DNA of 64,000 nt, from positions 18,057,542 to 18,121,541 of the forward strand of contig NC_074728.1 in the NCBI RefSeq assembly GCF_947242115.1, written 5' to 3'. Positions 43,914 to 54,877 of the stretch are shown in pieces (position 1 is the first letter of the stretch; every line of letters begins with the position of its first letter). The notes under the pieces were generated by a model. The model had not been told where the DNA came from, ran no database searches, and saw only the letters and a program-made list of their open reading frames with translations. A program made the position numbers and the translations under genes. This DNA comes from Biomphalaria glabrata (taxonomy: Eukaryota; Mollusca; Gastropoda; Planorbidae).

Positions 43914-46786
43914 TTAAATACATCTGGAAAGTGTGTCAGCTAAGACATTCTCACGTCCAGGAATTGTCTTGACCTCAAATTGGTAGTCTGTGAGTTGTAG
44001 ACTCCAACGAGTTAAACGACTGTTCGCTAACTTCTTTGAGTTCAGAAATGCTAGTGGTGCATGATCAGTTAGGAGTGTGAAATGAGCACCTAGTAGATAT
44101 CTGGAGAACTTGGCTATGGCCCATACAATGGCTAGACATTCACGTTCGATGGTTGAGTATCTGGTTTCAGCTGTTGACAACTTCCTGCTGATGAAAAATA
44201 CTGGGTGCAAAGTCTCTTGGCATTTCTGTGAAGTGTCTTGGTATTTCTGCATTAGGCATGCACCTATAGCTGAAGATGAAGCATCTGTGGCGAGGTAAAA
44301 TTGCTTCTTTGGATTCGGAAGTTTGAGAATAGTGTCTCTTGAGAATTCAGCTTTAATGTTCTCAATAGTGGTATGTAACTTTGTAGACCATGGAATCTTC
44401 GTTGGCTGTCCTTTCTTTGTGAGTTCAATCAATGGAGCTATGAGTGCTGTGTAACCTGGTATGAAATGTCTGTAGAAATTACACAGACCCAAAATACTTC
44501 TCACTTGCTTTTTACTGGTGGGGACTTTGATGTCTAGTATGCGTTGAATAATGTTCTCTTGTGGTCTCAGCAAATTGTAGCTGACTCTATAACCCAGGAA
44601 GGATATTTCTGACATGGCTAGTTCTACCTTACTAGGCTTTATGGTAAAACCATGTTGTTTTAGTATGCTGAAAACTTCTTGTAGTCCTTTGATATGTTCG
44701 TTCCATGTCTTATGGAATATGCAAATGTCATCTATATATGACACTGTGTCAGAGCGATTGCCTAGTATGCTGTGAATGGCTCTATTAAAGGTGCTGCTGG
44801 CGTTGACTAGACCAAATGGCATGAAGTTGAAATGGAATAGTCCATAAGCTGTGGTGAATGCCGTAAACTGTTTGCATTCTTGTCTGACTGGTATTTGGTA
44901 ATAACCTCTGGACAGGTCTATTTTGGTGAAGAACTTTGCCTCTGAAAATTTGGTCATAAGATATTCAGGATTTGGCATAGGATATGAGTCGAGTTGGGTT
45001 ATTTTATTCAACTGTCTGAAGTCGACACACATTCTTGGAGTTGTCGTTTGCTTTCGTTTGACAAGAACTATTGGTGCAGCATATGGAGAGTTGGAATGTT
45101 CAATGATTCCTTGCTCTAATAGTTGGTTAATTTCTTGTTTAAGAAAGTCTCTGTAGTGTACTGGTAATGGATAAGGTCTTGCTTTTGTAGGCTTGGAATC
45201 AGTAAGTATTATATTGTGTTCCGCAATTGAAGTTTTGCCTGGAACATCTGTAAATATGTCTGAATTTTCTTTGAGAATGGTAGTCAGTTCTTTCTGCTTT
45301 TGCGGTGTCATTGAATTGAGTTTTATGTCTTGCCAAAATTCAGTTTGTTTGGTAGTTGTTTGTGGCATATTGATGTCGTCAAATTCAGACGTGTCATTTT
45401 CATCTTCTTCTGGTATGACTGCAAGACATGATATGGCTCTTTCATTTTGTTCTGGGCTTGTGGTACCTTCTGTTATTGTGTTATATTTTTGTAACATGTT
45501 GACGTGATAGATTTTCTTTTTGTTGTGTATGTCTATCTCATAATCAACATCTGTTATCTTTCTGAGTATGGAGAATGGACCTTGCCATTTGATGAATAGT
45601 CTGTTGCTTTTGTCTGGTAGTAACAGACATACTTGATCTCCTGGTTCAAATTGTTTCAGTGTTCTGTTTCTATTGACTCTCATTCTGGTATTGGAGTTTG
45701 CTATGGCTGTGGCTTCATTTGCTTTTTCACATGCAGATATGACTATGTTTCTGGTATCTTGCACATGTTGAAACGCTGTCTTGGTTTCTGATGAGATTGA
45801 GTTTTGGCGAATAATAGCTTCTTTGAGGATTGCCATCGGTCCTCTTGGGTTGGCGCCATAAACCATCTCGAAAGGTGAGAATCCTGTGGTTTCTTGAGGA
45901 CTTTCTCTGTATGCAAACAGAGCTGATGGTAGCAATAAGTCCCAATTCTGCGGATTGTCGTGTGCTATTTTTGAAATGCACCTCTTCAAAGTACCGTTGA
46001 ATCGTTCGCAAAGCCCGTTGCTTTGGGGATGGTAGGGCGTTGTGAACTTCATCTTGATGTGGTACATGTTCATGAAGTCTTTGGTAATGTCAGCTGTGAA
46101 CTGTGTGCCTCTGTCAGAGAGGATAACTTCTGGGAAACCAATTCTGGAAAATATCTCTGACAAAGCTCTGGTGATGTCAAGCGCTGTAATGTTGACTAGA
46201 GGTACTGCTTCTGTCCATCTTGTACATGTGTCAATCAATGTCAGGACATATCGATGGTTTCTTGCTGAAGCTACTGGCATAGGGCCAATCAAATCAACTG
46301 AGACTTTCGGAATGGCTTGTCTGTCAATTCCATATCTTGAATAGGTGCCTGTGATTTGTTGTTCTTAGGTCCTTTGACTTGGCAAATATGACATGACTTC
46401 ACGTATTTCTTGACGTCTTTAATGATACTTGGCCAATAAAACTCTTTGAGGATTCTGGCTTTAGTTTTGACTACACCCATATGGCTGGCGTGTGGAATGT
46501 TATGTCCTGTTGCCAGTATTTCTTTCCTGTATTTCTGTGGCACTATTATTTGCTGAATGGTATTGTCTTTATGCATGGCATTTTTCACCAGGATGCCATC
46601 TTGAAAATATGGTTTATTTGGTAGATTCAGCTGTTTGTTTGCTTGAGCCTTCTGATAAAGTATTTGCAATGTTGGATCTCGTCTCTGTTCTTCTTTGAAG
46701 TCATCATGTGTGAAATATGACTTGTCTTGATGGACTTCAGTTTGATCAGTTAGAGTTCTTGTATCATTGTTAGAGACTCTGGGCAT
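43914..46786 (-). mobile_element. Pol-like coding region: integrase, reverse transcriptase, RNase H
   Basis: On the minus strand the order is an HHCC-type integrase zinc domain (GHNIPHASHMG ... CHICQ), the integrase core (IDTCTRWTEAVP, SDRGTQFTAD, HPQSNGLCERFNG), the GPF/C-terminal segment (IKWQGPFSILRKI), then reverse transcriptase (KIDLSRGYYQIPV, FMPFGLVNA, SYIDDICIF, FLGY) and RNase H (LATDASSSAIGACL, LLTDHAPLAFL, ADTLSR). Normal gypsy elements have the integrase last; here it is first, as in Gmr1-like elements and in copia. The region is broken at about one place. Confidence 0.93.
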
Positions 46787-47034
46787 GTCGTCTTGTTCTA
46801 GAACCGGAAGCCATATTTATTTTTTTTTGTTAGTTTCTTGTATTGTAACAAAATGTTCAATATCTGGATTTTGGCTTTATCTCAGATATAATAATAATAT
46901 AGTGACAAAGTTCTTGAAGCCTCAATTTGCTAATAATGCTTGACAGTAAACTTGTAGTTACTGGAGTCGTATGATTGAATATATAGATCTATTGAGCCGA
47001 GTACTTTTTTTTCTGGTTTAACAGTTGGTTAAAT

Positions 47035-47230
47035 CTGGTCTTCTGTTTACTTTGTGCCAGACAAATGATTATTTACTGGTCTTCTTTATAATGCCAGTTA
47101 TTTGCTTTACTGGTCTTTTATATTGCCAGTTATTTGCTTTACTGGTCTTTTTTATAATGCCAGTTATTTGATTTACTGGTCTTTTAATAATGCCAGTTAT
47201 TATGTATATTGGTCTTATTCCTTTTGCCAA
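47035..47230. repeat. About 40-bp tandem repeats in the leader of the LTR element
   Basis: TGCCAGTTATTTGCTTTACT-GGTCTTTT units recur about four to five times with small changes, between the 5' LTR and the integrase part. Confidence 0.8.
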
Positions 47231-47448
47231 TTACATATAATAATAGATTTCGTGAGTTAGACGTAACTCTAACGAAAATCTTTATAAAAGAATTATCGAT
47301 AACCAACTGACCTGTTAAACACAGAAATTCTGTACTCCGTTAAATAAGAATGAAGTTCCTTTGAAGAGCTTAGAAATTGGTCTTAGATCTTGAATAAATT
47401 TCGTTAGAAGTTGTCCATAAACTTTTATTAGTCGGAGAGTGCCAAATA

Positions 47449-47933
47449 TGTCACAACACTAGATGTTACTATGTGTTGTGATGCCGGGGATTTTATTTGA
47501 ATTAAAATAGTTGAATAAATGACGATCTAGAATCACAATAAAAGATTCTTAGTTAAAACAAAACTCTGGAACTTTATTTAAATATAAAACGTAAGTACAG
47601 CTTATGTACAAGTTACAGATCAATCAACACAAAATATCACAAAGGCTTTTAAAACAGAGCTCATAGAAGACCGACTGACTAATAGGAAAATATTTTATCG
47701 ACTGGCGTTCTCTCTACTCTCGCCAAATCTCTGGCGCTAACTCTTTTAAAAAAAATGTCTTTGTTTAATTTCAAATCAACCAATAGATTTGCAACATCAT
47801 AATTACGTCTTGGGTAAAACCTGAGGTGCTGTCAAGGGTCTAGATTTGTGGGGTAATTCCTGAGGCTCAGTAAGGGTTTATATTTCTTTTAAATGAGAAA
47901 TGTACAAATAATTCTATAATGGCATCTGTGACA
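47449..47933 (-). repeat. 5' LTR of the Gmr1-like element
   Basis: The same 485 bp as the left LTR, in the same orientation. As the coding strand is minus, this is the upstream LTR and should hold the promoter. Confidence 0.95.
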
Positions 47934-48582
47934 GTAACAAATATAGGTTCAAATCTGTAGTGTCGTAGATCAGTAGAAAGATTCTGTTATTCCTCACTTG
48001 CCTATGCTCCAATAACCTTTCTACTTTCTCTTTAAATGTTGCTTGACTTAGGTATTTCAAAGCAGGACGTATTGGCCCCAGACATTGTTTGTTTGTTTTT
48101 TTTAATGTGAAGGACGCTAGTTCTTCTGGTCCATTAGATTTCAGATGGAGCGTTATCTAATTAGTATTTTATTTTAAATCGGAATGCTGTGTGGATTGTA
48201 ATATTGTCCAAAAGAAAGTAAAACGATAGTAGAACAATACAATTCGATGGATAGCATCCTATGCATTTCTCACAGCTTGCATTTAAAAGGGGGAAACATG
48301 CCAATATTTTTTAGCCTCAGGTAGGAATCTTACTTCCAATAGTTTGACATATTTATTGATGAAATATTAAAAACCTTTATTTAACAAAAAAAAAATTCTT
48401 GAGGGGATGGGTGAGAAAATGTATGGTCTGTTTCGTCATAAAGCGACTATGGATCATTAGAATTGAGATGAATGTCTGGGAATTGGCTAAAGTCTGAATG
48501 ATGTAACACCCCCACAGCAGTTCTTTCCTCTCCACGCTGCTGATGTGTTCAAATAAACGGCAAGTGCCGATACAGTTTCTAC

Positions 48583-49959
48583 CATAGACTTATATATACT
48601 ATATCTAGATTGGACATGGAGATTTTTAACACTACAAATAATGTCGTGAAAAGTTTTTAGAAAGTTGGATCAAGGCGTTGTTTTGTAAAGTAGTTAAAAG
48701 AAGTAGTAAAGTTGTTTTTTTTCAACCCTAACCTATGTAACATATTGTTACAAATCTCACTATCCAGGCTCTCTGCAAACTGCACCATACACCACCAATG
48801 TAAAGAACTTGACAACTCAGGGCTCCAGAGTAACGTAACACTTTAATAGTTGAATAAATAACAGCCAATACTGTACAATTGGCAGCACGTAACACAAGAC
48901 TGTACAAATATCTCTTCGATAACACCGTACCGCCGTATCAACTCTTGCACTGGCCTCTCCGTCTCGTTTCGGGCTTGCACTGGGTTCAACAGTTCAGGAC
49001 TGACTTCACACACTGGGCTCGTTGTGTCGGACTCGATCACAGACCAAGATCAAGACGCCAGACGTCTCAACTGTACTTGACAGTAATCCGCACTGAACCG
49101 TCGTAATGCTCCGTACAGAACCACTCCGTTGAACTGTGCTGTAGTCGACCGTGTTCTGAACCCCTGTCGTGAACCTTCTCTCGTAAACCTTGCTATATTG
49201 AGCCCCTTTTCTCAACCGTCTTGACTGCGACACCTCCGCTCTTATATAGGGTTCCTACTGGCCTTCTAGAACCGGACAGAACGCCGCTCGACGTTTCTGG
49301 GTGGTCAGGTGACTACAACTCTCGTGACGCTCCTAAGCTCTGTTCACGACGCCGATCCTACTCGAACCTTCATGTTGACACTCGTCTCGGCTGACCGTCG
49401 TAACTCGTCACGGTTGACCGCTCGTCTAGCTCTGGCCTGGGGCGATTTGCGTCGGCTGACTACACTCACACCACTACCCCCATCTGTGCCACCACCAGGT
49501 TTATAACAATATAATTTAATTTTTATATCTAGATCTAGTAATTGAACATCAAATATAAGAGTACTCTCATTTCATAATTATTATTTTGAAATTTTTAGAT
49601 ACATAATCGAGATTAATCTAGGTAATCAATCTATTTAAATGTACATAAGATGATTTAAATCAACATGAATTATTTCGATCTAGGATTTTTGAAACATTAT
49701 CTCAATGGAAACAAACAGGAAATGCCTTTGTTTCATATATTTGCGCGAATATCCCAGAAATGATTTTGCATTATTTCTAAACTTTGAAAACTAAAGATCA
49801 TTACTTTTCTAAGACAGAAAAGATTGATTCGGGCGTCTCCCCTTAGAGCCTGAAAAAAGACATAAAAATCTATATATGTATAGGTCTGTGAATCGATCAG
49901 TTGCGGATAAGAATTTATATCCGGTTTCTAGTTTAGATATAATATATAAGTCTATGATT
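48583..49959. mobile_element. TIR element related to 35344-36852, split by a solo LTR
   Basis: Left of the LTR, the order CATAGACTTATATATAC, ATGGAGATTTTTAACACTAC and CAACCCTAACCTATG matches the reverse of 36,700-36,852. Right of the LTR, AGATCTAGTAATTGAACATC and AACAGGAAATG match the reverse of 36,490-36,680. The right end may be GTCTATG near 49956 or GGTCTGTG near 49890; nested ends make this unclear. Confidence 0.7.
48746..49508 (-). mobile_element. Solo LTR, 763 bp, 4-bp target duplication
   Basis: On the minus strand it runs TGTTATAAACCTGGTGG ... GATTTGTAACA, with TG...CA ends, and a promoter-like TATATAAGAGCGGAGG. ATAT flanks both sides. The uninterrupted copy of the surrounding element near 36690-36705 shows the site without it, which confirms the borders. 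No internal part is present, as expected after LTR-LTR recombination. Confidence 0.85.
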
Positions 49960-49982
49960 TGGATCTTATAAGAATAGTATAG

Positions 49983-50823
49983 TGTTATAACCCTGTTCCC
50001 GCGCCAACATGATGGTGTGCACCCGCATACCGTTCATTACGAGGAATAGACGGCATATGGATTCTAGAGGAAGGACTGTTTTAAATCTGCAGGTTATGGG
50101 GAGTCTGAGCTGTCTGGGACTAAGAGCCGTCCTTCGTACTACCAGTGAACTGTATTGAGGACCTGGAGCGACACTGGGAAGTGTTTCGGTAAACTGTTCT
50201 AATGTTCAGGTAGAAAAGGACTTGTAGAACTTAAGACTCCCTGTGACTTGATAACTGAAGTCCATGTCCACCTGTGTATTTGTCGCAGCATCGTTTGAGA
50301 CTCACTGTGACATGAGGTGATTTGTAAACACATTAAATAAGCGGTCATTCGCACGAGGAAAAAGGATCTCAGGTGAACTAAAACCACGAGGTATAAGACA
50401 AGTTTTTATTTAGTCCTTGAAGAGTAAGGATGTGAATGTTGTTCTGCTGGAATATGTATTTTTGTATAGAGCACTATAAGTTTATTCTGAACATATTGTG
50501 ACTTCATTTCTGATATTATTATTCGGGTGTAGTATGCTTTATGGCTGGATTATTCGCAAAGTTATCTTTATTCAATAAATTTATTGTCTTCTGACAAGTG
50601 TGTAACTTAGTGAATCTTAATATCTGTTGTGCTTCTCAAGTTATAACCTCTACACCACATTCGCTTTAGAAGAAAGTCATCGAAGAGAAGAGAAGACATT
50701 AACCCATCAAAGTTGCATTGATGAACAACACATGCCTAAACGTGACAGTATTTTATAACCGTAAATAAAGACATCGTCCATTATTACCTCCTTTCGCTGA
50801 TTCGCCTTTCATTCGTTACAACA
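49983..50823 (+). mobile_element. Possible second solo LTR
   Basis: Starts TGTTATAACCCTGTTCCCGC and ends TTCGTTACAACA, an imperfect TGTT...AACA pair, with several AATAAA-type sites. The target duplication is not clear and no second copy is in the window. Confidence 0.4.
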
Positions 50824-51195
50824 GTATGGACAGAAAAAAGTGTTTAGTATAAAAATTTATTTATGTGTGTGTTTTTAATTATCATCAGAGCTTCTAACGC
50901 AAAGGTCAAGCGCCAAAAAGGCAAGCACCGCAACAGCTTCACCAAAAACAGCGGCACCAAAACAGCTGCATCAAAACAGCTGCACCAGAACATCTCTTGC
51001 CGAAGATATTTATCCTGCCATGTCTTTATTTCACTGTAATATTTTTTTTGGCAAAATGTGACCCAATCACGAAGTAACAGGAAATCCACAACAAATTAAT
51101 CTACTCAACCAAAGCAATGCATTGTTACCTATTTTAAATCTAATACTAAGTGTATAATTATTGGCGCATTATAGTTTAATTAAATCGATAAAAGA

Positions 51196-51465
51196 GCCAT
51201 ACTAGTTAAGTGAAAAAGCCCTTAGCTTCCGAACCGAGGTCTTGCTTTCCAATGTCACTGAAGACCGGAATTTTGAATTTCTGGGATTTCTACGACTTTT
51301 CTGAGTCCACCGAACTCTAATGGATACATGACATTAGTCGGGAAAAAGTAAAGGTACTTTGTTTTTGTGCAGGCCACATGACTCCCTCATCAACCTTCGT
51401 CCGCAGTAACAGATGACCTTTACATCATGTGCCTTATAGATCGCAAGTATTCGCACGGGAATATT
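51196..51465 (+). mobile_element. Planorbid SINE, decayed
   Basis: Head AGTTAAGTGAAAAAGCCC with a lost B box; body ACTCTAATGGATACATGACA and tail ACATCATGTGCCTTATAGAT still align with the family. Confidence 0.7.
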
Positions 51466-52239
51466 TTTAATATTAATATGCAAAAAAAAAAAAGAGACTA
51501 GTGTTTGTCTATGAATACTAAGTCTGTTGTTTGACGTACCAGGCCGGAAAGAAAGCACTAAAGAGGTGAAATAAGTTTTGAACTATAAGTCTTAACTTTT
51601 TCCGGCGTGAGAGTAGCTACTTACCAAGAGTAATATAGTCTGCAATTTAACAGCCACACATTGTTCCCACTCTGAGAGCGTGTGTTAAGTAGAGCGAGTG
51701 TTAAGTTAAAAATATATGATTAAATGTTAAGTCGGATTATTGGTGTAGAGCACGTTTTGTGAACCGGGTAGTCAATCCTAGTCTTTGTTAACCTAAAATT
51801 AACCTCATGGAAAGAGAATTGATGTATAGTCCTGATACTTTAAAATATCAACACTAGAGCGTTATAAATGTATTTGGGTTGTTTTGCTATGGTGGACAGC
51901 AATATAAAAATGATAGCCTTATGTTGATCTATCAGCTGTGAAGACTACAGAAGGTAAACAGGTCATTCTCCTCTTTCTGTACCTTTCGCTATTAAACATT
52001 CGATTTCAATCTGTCAGCATTGGAATGCAGTGGCAAAGAAAGGAAAGAAATGATAAAAGAAAGGAAAGAAAAAGTAATAGAATGGAGCCTAAAGAGAAAA
52101 AAAAAAGGAAAGACAATGAGCACGTATGGTAAAGATTGTACAAATAAATAGAAAAACAAAACAATGTCAAGGACGCTATTAAAACAATAATTTACAACCA
52201 CATATTTCAATACAGTAGAAGTTATTTTCCTTTTTGATA

Positions 52240-52640
52240 TCAAACATAATAGTTAATTGCTTGGCTAATTGTTTACTTTTTAAAAAATGAGTTATATTTT
52301 GTTAGGTACAAAAAATAGTTCTTTAGCCTGAGAATGGGTGCGGAAGAAATAACGTGTACAATTATTTAAGGGGACTAAACTCCACAAGTTTAGATCTCTC
52401 TCTGACTATTAATGTATTAATTTCCTTTGTCGTTATACAAAAATAATTACCAGTAATCCGTTGACTAATTAAGTCTTTTTTTAAAACTCATGTTTCCTTA
52501 GGTACAATGGATTAAAACGAAATTTAGAAGTTATTTCCCTTTTTGGTATCTATCAAAATAATTAATTGATTGACCGATTGTTAAATTTTTTATAAATATT
52601 CATATTTTGTTATGTCCAAAAAAATAAAATAAAATTAGAA
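52240..52640 (+). repeat. Two decayed copies of the GTGCAAAGTTTCA dispersed repeat
   Basis: The first has GAATGGGTGCGGAAGAAATA and ACGTGTACAATTATTTAAGG; the second starts near 52430 with AATAATTACCAGTAATCCGT. Their ends with CAGACAG are lost. Confidence 0.55.
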
Positions 52641-52870
52641 ACGAAACAACCAAACTATTGGTTATCTAAAAACAACAACAACAACAAAAGAAAACGGCAT
52701 TTTCAAGTGTCTTTCAGATGTTATGAATGCCTGCCATTGTGTTCTTGGCTGCCATAAATCAATGTATCTATAAATCTGTCAACTCGAGAAATGAGCTCTT
52801 TGTTTGGACATGTTAAGGGACAAAGCTTGTTGACCTAATAAACTGGGAAGTGCTTAGTCATAAAGACAAG

Positions 52871-53035
52871 GTCTACCCAGCTCTAATGGGTACCTGACAT
52901 TAGTTGGGGAAAAGTAAAGGTGGTTGGTCGTTATGCTGGACACATGACACCCTCGTTAACCGTGGGCCATAGAAACAGATGACCATTACATCATCTACCC
53001 CATAGATCACTAGATCTGAAAGGGCAACTTTACTA
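52871..53035 (+). mobile_element. SINE 3' part
   Basis: From ACCCAGCTCTAATGGGTACC through GACACATGACACCCTCGTTA to the ATCATCTACCCCATAGATC tail; the tRNA-like head is absent. Confidence 0.85.
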
Positions 53036-53819
53036 AATAAATATATTTAAAAAAAACAACAACTTGTAATTGAAAAAGTACCGATGTATGATAAAAAATT
53101 CATTTTTTTAAATTTAAACTTTAAAAGAGAAAAATTATATTTATTTTATTATTGTTATTATTACTATTAGAATGCCCAATGATTTTTACATTTTATTACT
53201 TTCAACGATCAAAGCAAGACTATGGCTTGAATATTCCTGATCCATTGGTGAATTTGATGGGGCCGCCTCTGAGTTGTGTGAAAACACAAACTCTCTTTGC
53301 AATCTTGTTTGTTTTTCTTTAAAGTGTTACAAAGAACCATTCTTTACTTTCCATTCTCTCTATTAATGCTGTTAGTAGTGTTAAGATTTGTTTTGTTTTT
53401 TATTTAGACCGCCGCGTCTAAAAGGAAGTGGAAATGACGTAAGACATATACAAAAAAATAATTAGACTTAGGAAAAAAGAAAAAGATACGCTTTAACAAT
53501 ACGAAACTTGTGTGATTTTTAAAAAATGCTTTCTATATAGACTACGGAAATACATGAAATAAAATACAAAGGTTTGAAACAGCTTGCGGAATGGCGGTGG
53601 TCAGGTTGCGAATCTGTCAAAAAACCGTTTTTAGTGAGCGAAAGGAACCTGTGAACGAAATTTCATGCGGATACGTACGACAGTTTAAGAGATCTCGTGA
53701 TCAATGAGCCAGTCAGTGTTATTTTACAAATATATAGTAGACATTCAGCTCTTACGTTAGTTTTTTTTTTCTGAGTTATTTGGGCAATGAACAAAATGCT
53801 TCTCTTATATATATGTACA

Positions 53820-54420
53820 GTTCGTCCATCGTGGTTCGATGATGACCACTTTGTCATCCAGCTGGCTTAGGTGAGACCTATGTGAGCCCAGAATGTTCGG
53901 CTGCACACTTGGCAGGTTATTCCTGCTGGAGCTAGTGACGTGGACATTGCTTTTCTTCTCAGACGTTTTTCTTCTGCCAGCGTTGTTCTCTTTTCCTCAG
54001 CAACCTGTGCGCCAGTTTTCACAGCGCGACGCTATGATGCTCTGTCATGTGCCTCTGTCTCCCAGGTGCCAGGGTCTATGCTGAACGCCTTCAGAGAAGC
54101 TTTGAGGGTGTCCCTGCAGCGCTTTCTTTGACCACCTTGCGAGCGCTTTTCTTCGCTTAGTTGGCCATACAAGAGTTGTTTAGGGATGCGGTGGTCTTCC
54201 ATTCTGTAGACGTGTCCTACCCATCGCAGCTGGGACTGCATCAGGATTATATGGATGCCTTGCAGACCCGCTCGTTGAAGGACTTCAGTATCGGGTATTT
54301 TGTCTTTCCATTTCAGTATTTTTTTTAGACATGGCATGTGGAAGTGATTCAGTTTCTTTGAATGTTTTCTGTACACTGTCCACGTTTCTGAGGCATAGAG
54401 CAATGTAGGGAGAATGACGG
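53820..54420 (-). mobile_element. LINE 3' fragment with zinc-finger end
   Basis: The minus strand encodes [59 protein letters not shown] and a C-x2-C finger. It is the same family as 14745-15165, extending further 5'. Confidence 0.9.
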
Positions 54421-54877
54421 CTCGAAAGATCCCTAGCTACTAATTTCTTATTAAACGTCTTCTACGAAAGGTACTTTTAGTCTTACACTACTTATAGATT
54501 TTTAGACTATGTTATAGCACCTCAAGTAGCGCTATCAGTTTTATGGTGCGGCGTGGCGGTCTTATTTCTCTGAATTACGTTAAGTTTTTCTATTCACTGT
54601 GTAGTATTTGTAAAAGCTTTGTGTATAGAGTATATGAGTTCTCAATTGAAGTGGATAGCGATAAGTGGAGTTTACTTTTTGCTTGGGATTATTTGGTTCG
54701 AATCCTCTAGACGACTTTTTATACGACGCAAAACACAGCCATGAGATTTAAAGCAAAATGGGGATCTACCCCAACATTCGCGGTATTATCACAACTTTCT
54801 AAAAAAAAAAACGTTATCTAACCAGGAACACTAATTTTTTTTAGTTTTGGTTTTTATGGTATTTGACTTATGGCTTT

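Larger units (their letters stand above)
42999..47933 (-). mobile_element. LTR retrotransposon, Ty3/gypsy group with Gmr1-like domain order; young, incomplete
   Basis: Two 485-bp LTRs flank about 4 kb, and GTAAC stands on both outer sides (42994-42998 and 47934-47938), a 5-bp target duplication. The coding strand is minus. Next to the 5' LTR (right side) a primer-binding-like TGGCACTCTCCGAC begins three bases in; next to the 3' LTR (left side) is a purine tract (GGAGGGGGGGGTAATA). Recognised parts in order are integrase zinc domain, integrase core, integrase C-terminal GPF segment, reverse transcriptase and RNase H. No gag or protease part was recognised, and the element looks broken, with about one or two breaks. 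The LTRs differ at about five sites by eye (about 1%), so the insertion is recent. Confidence 0.92.

Noticed and set aside
43041-46700. Plus-strand frames over the LTR element
   Set aside because: All lie opposite the integrase/RT coding strand and carry no recognisable domain.
51938-52132. Lys/Arg/Glu-rich frame
   Set aside because: Low-complexity AAAGGAAAG-type DNA; no conserved feature.
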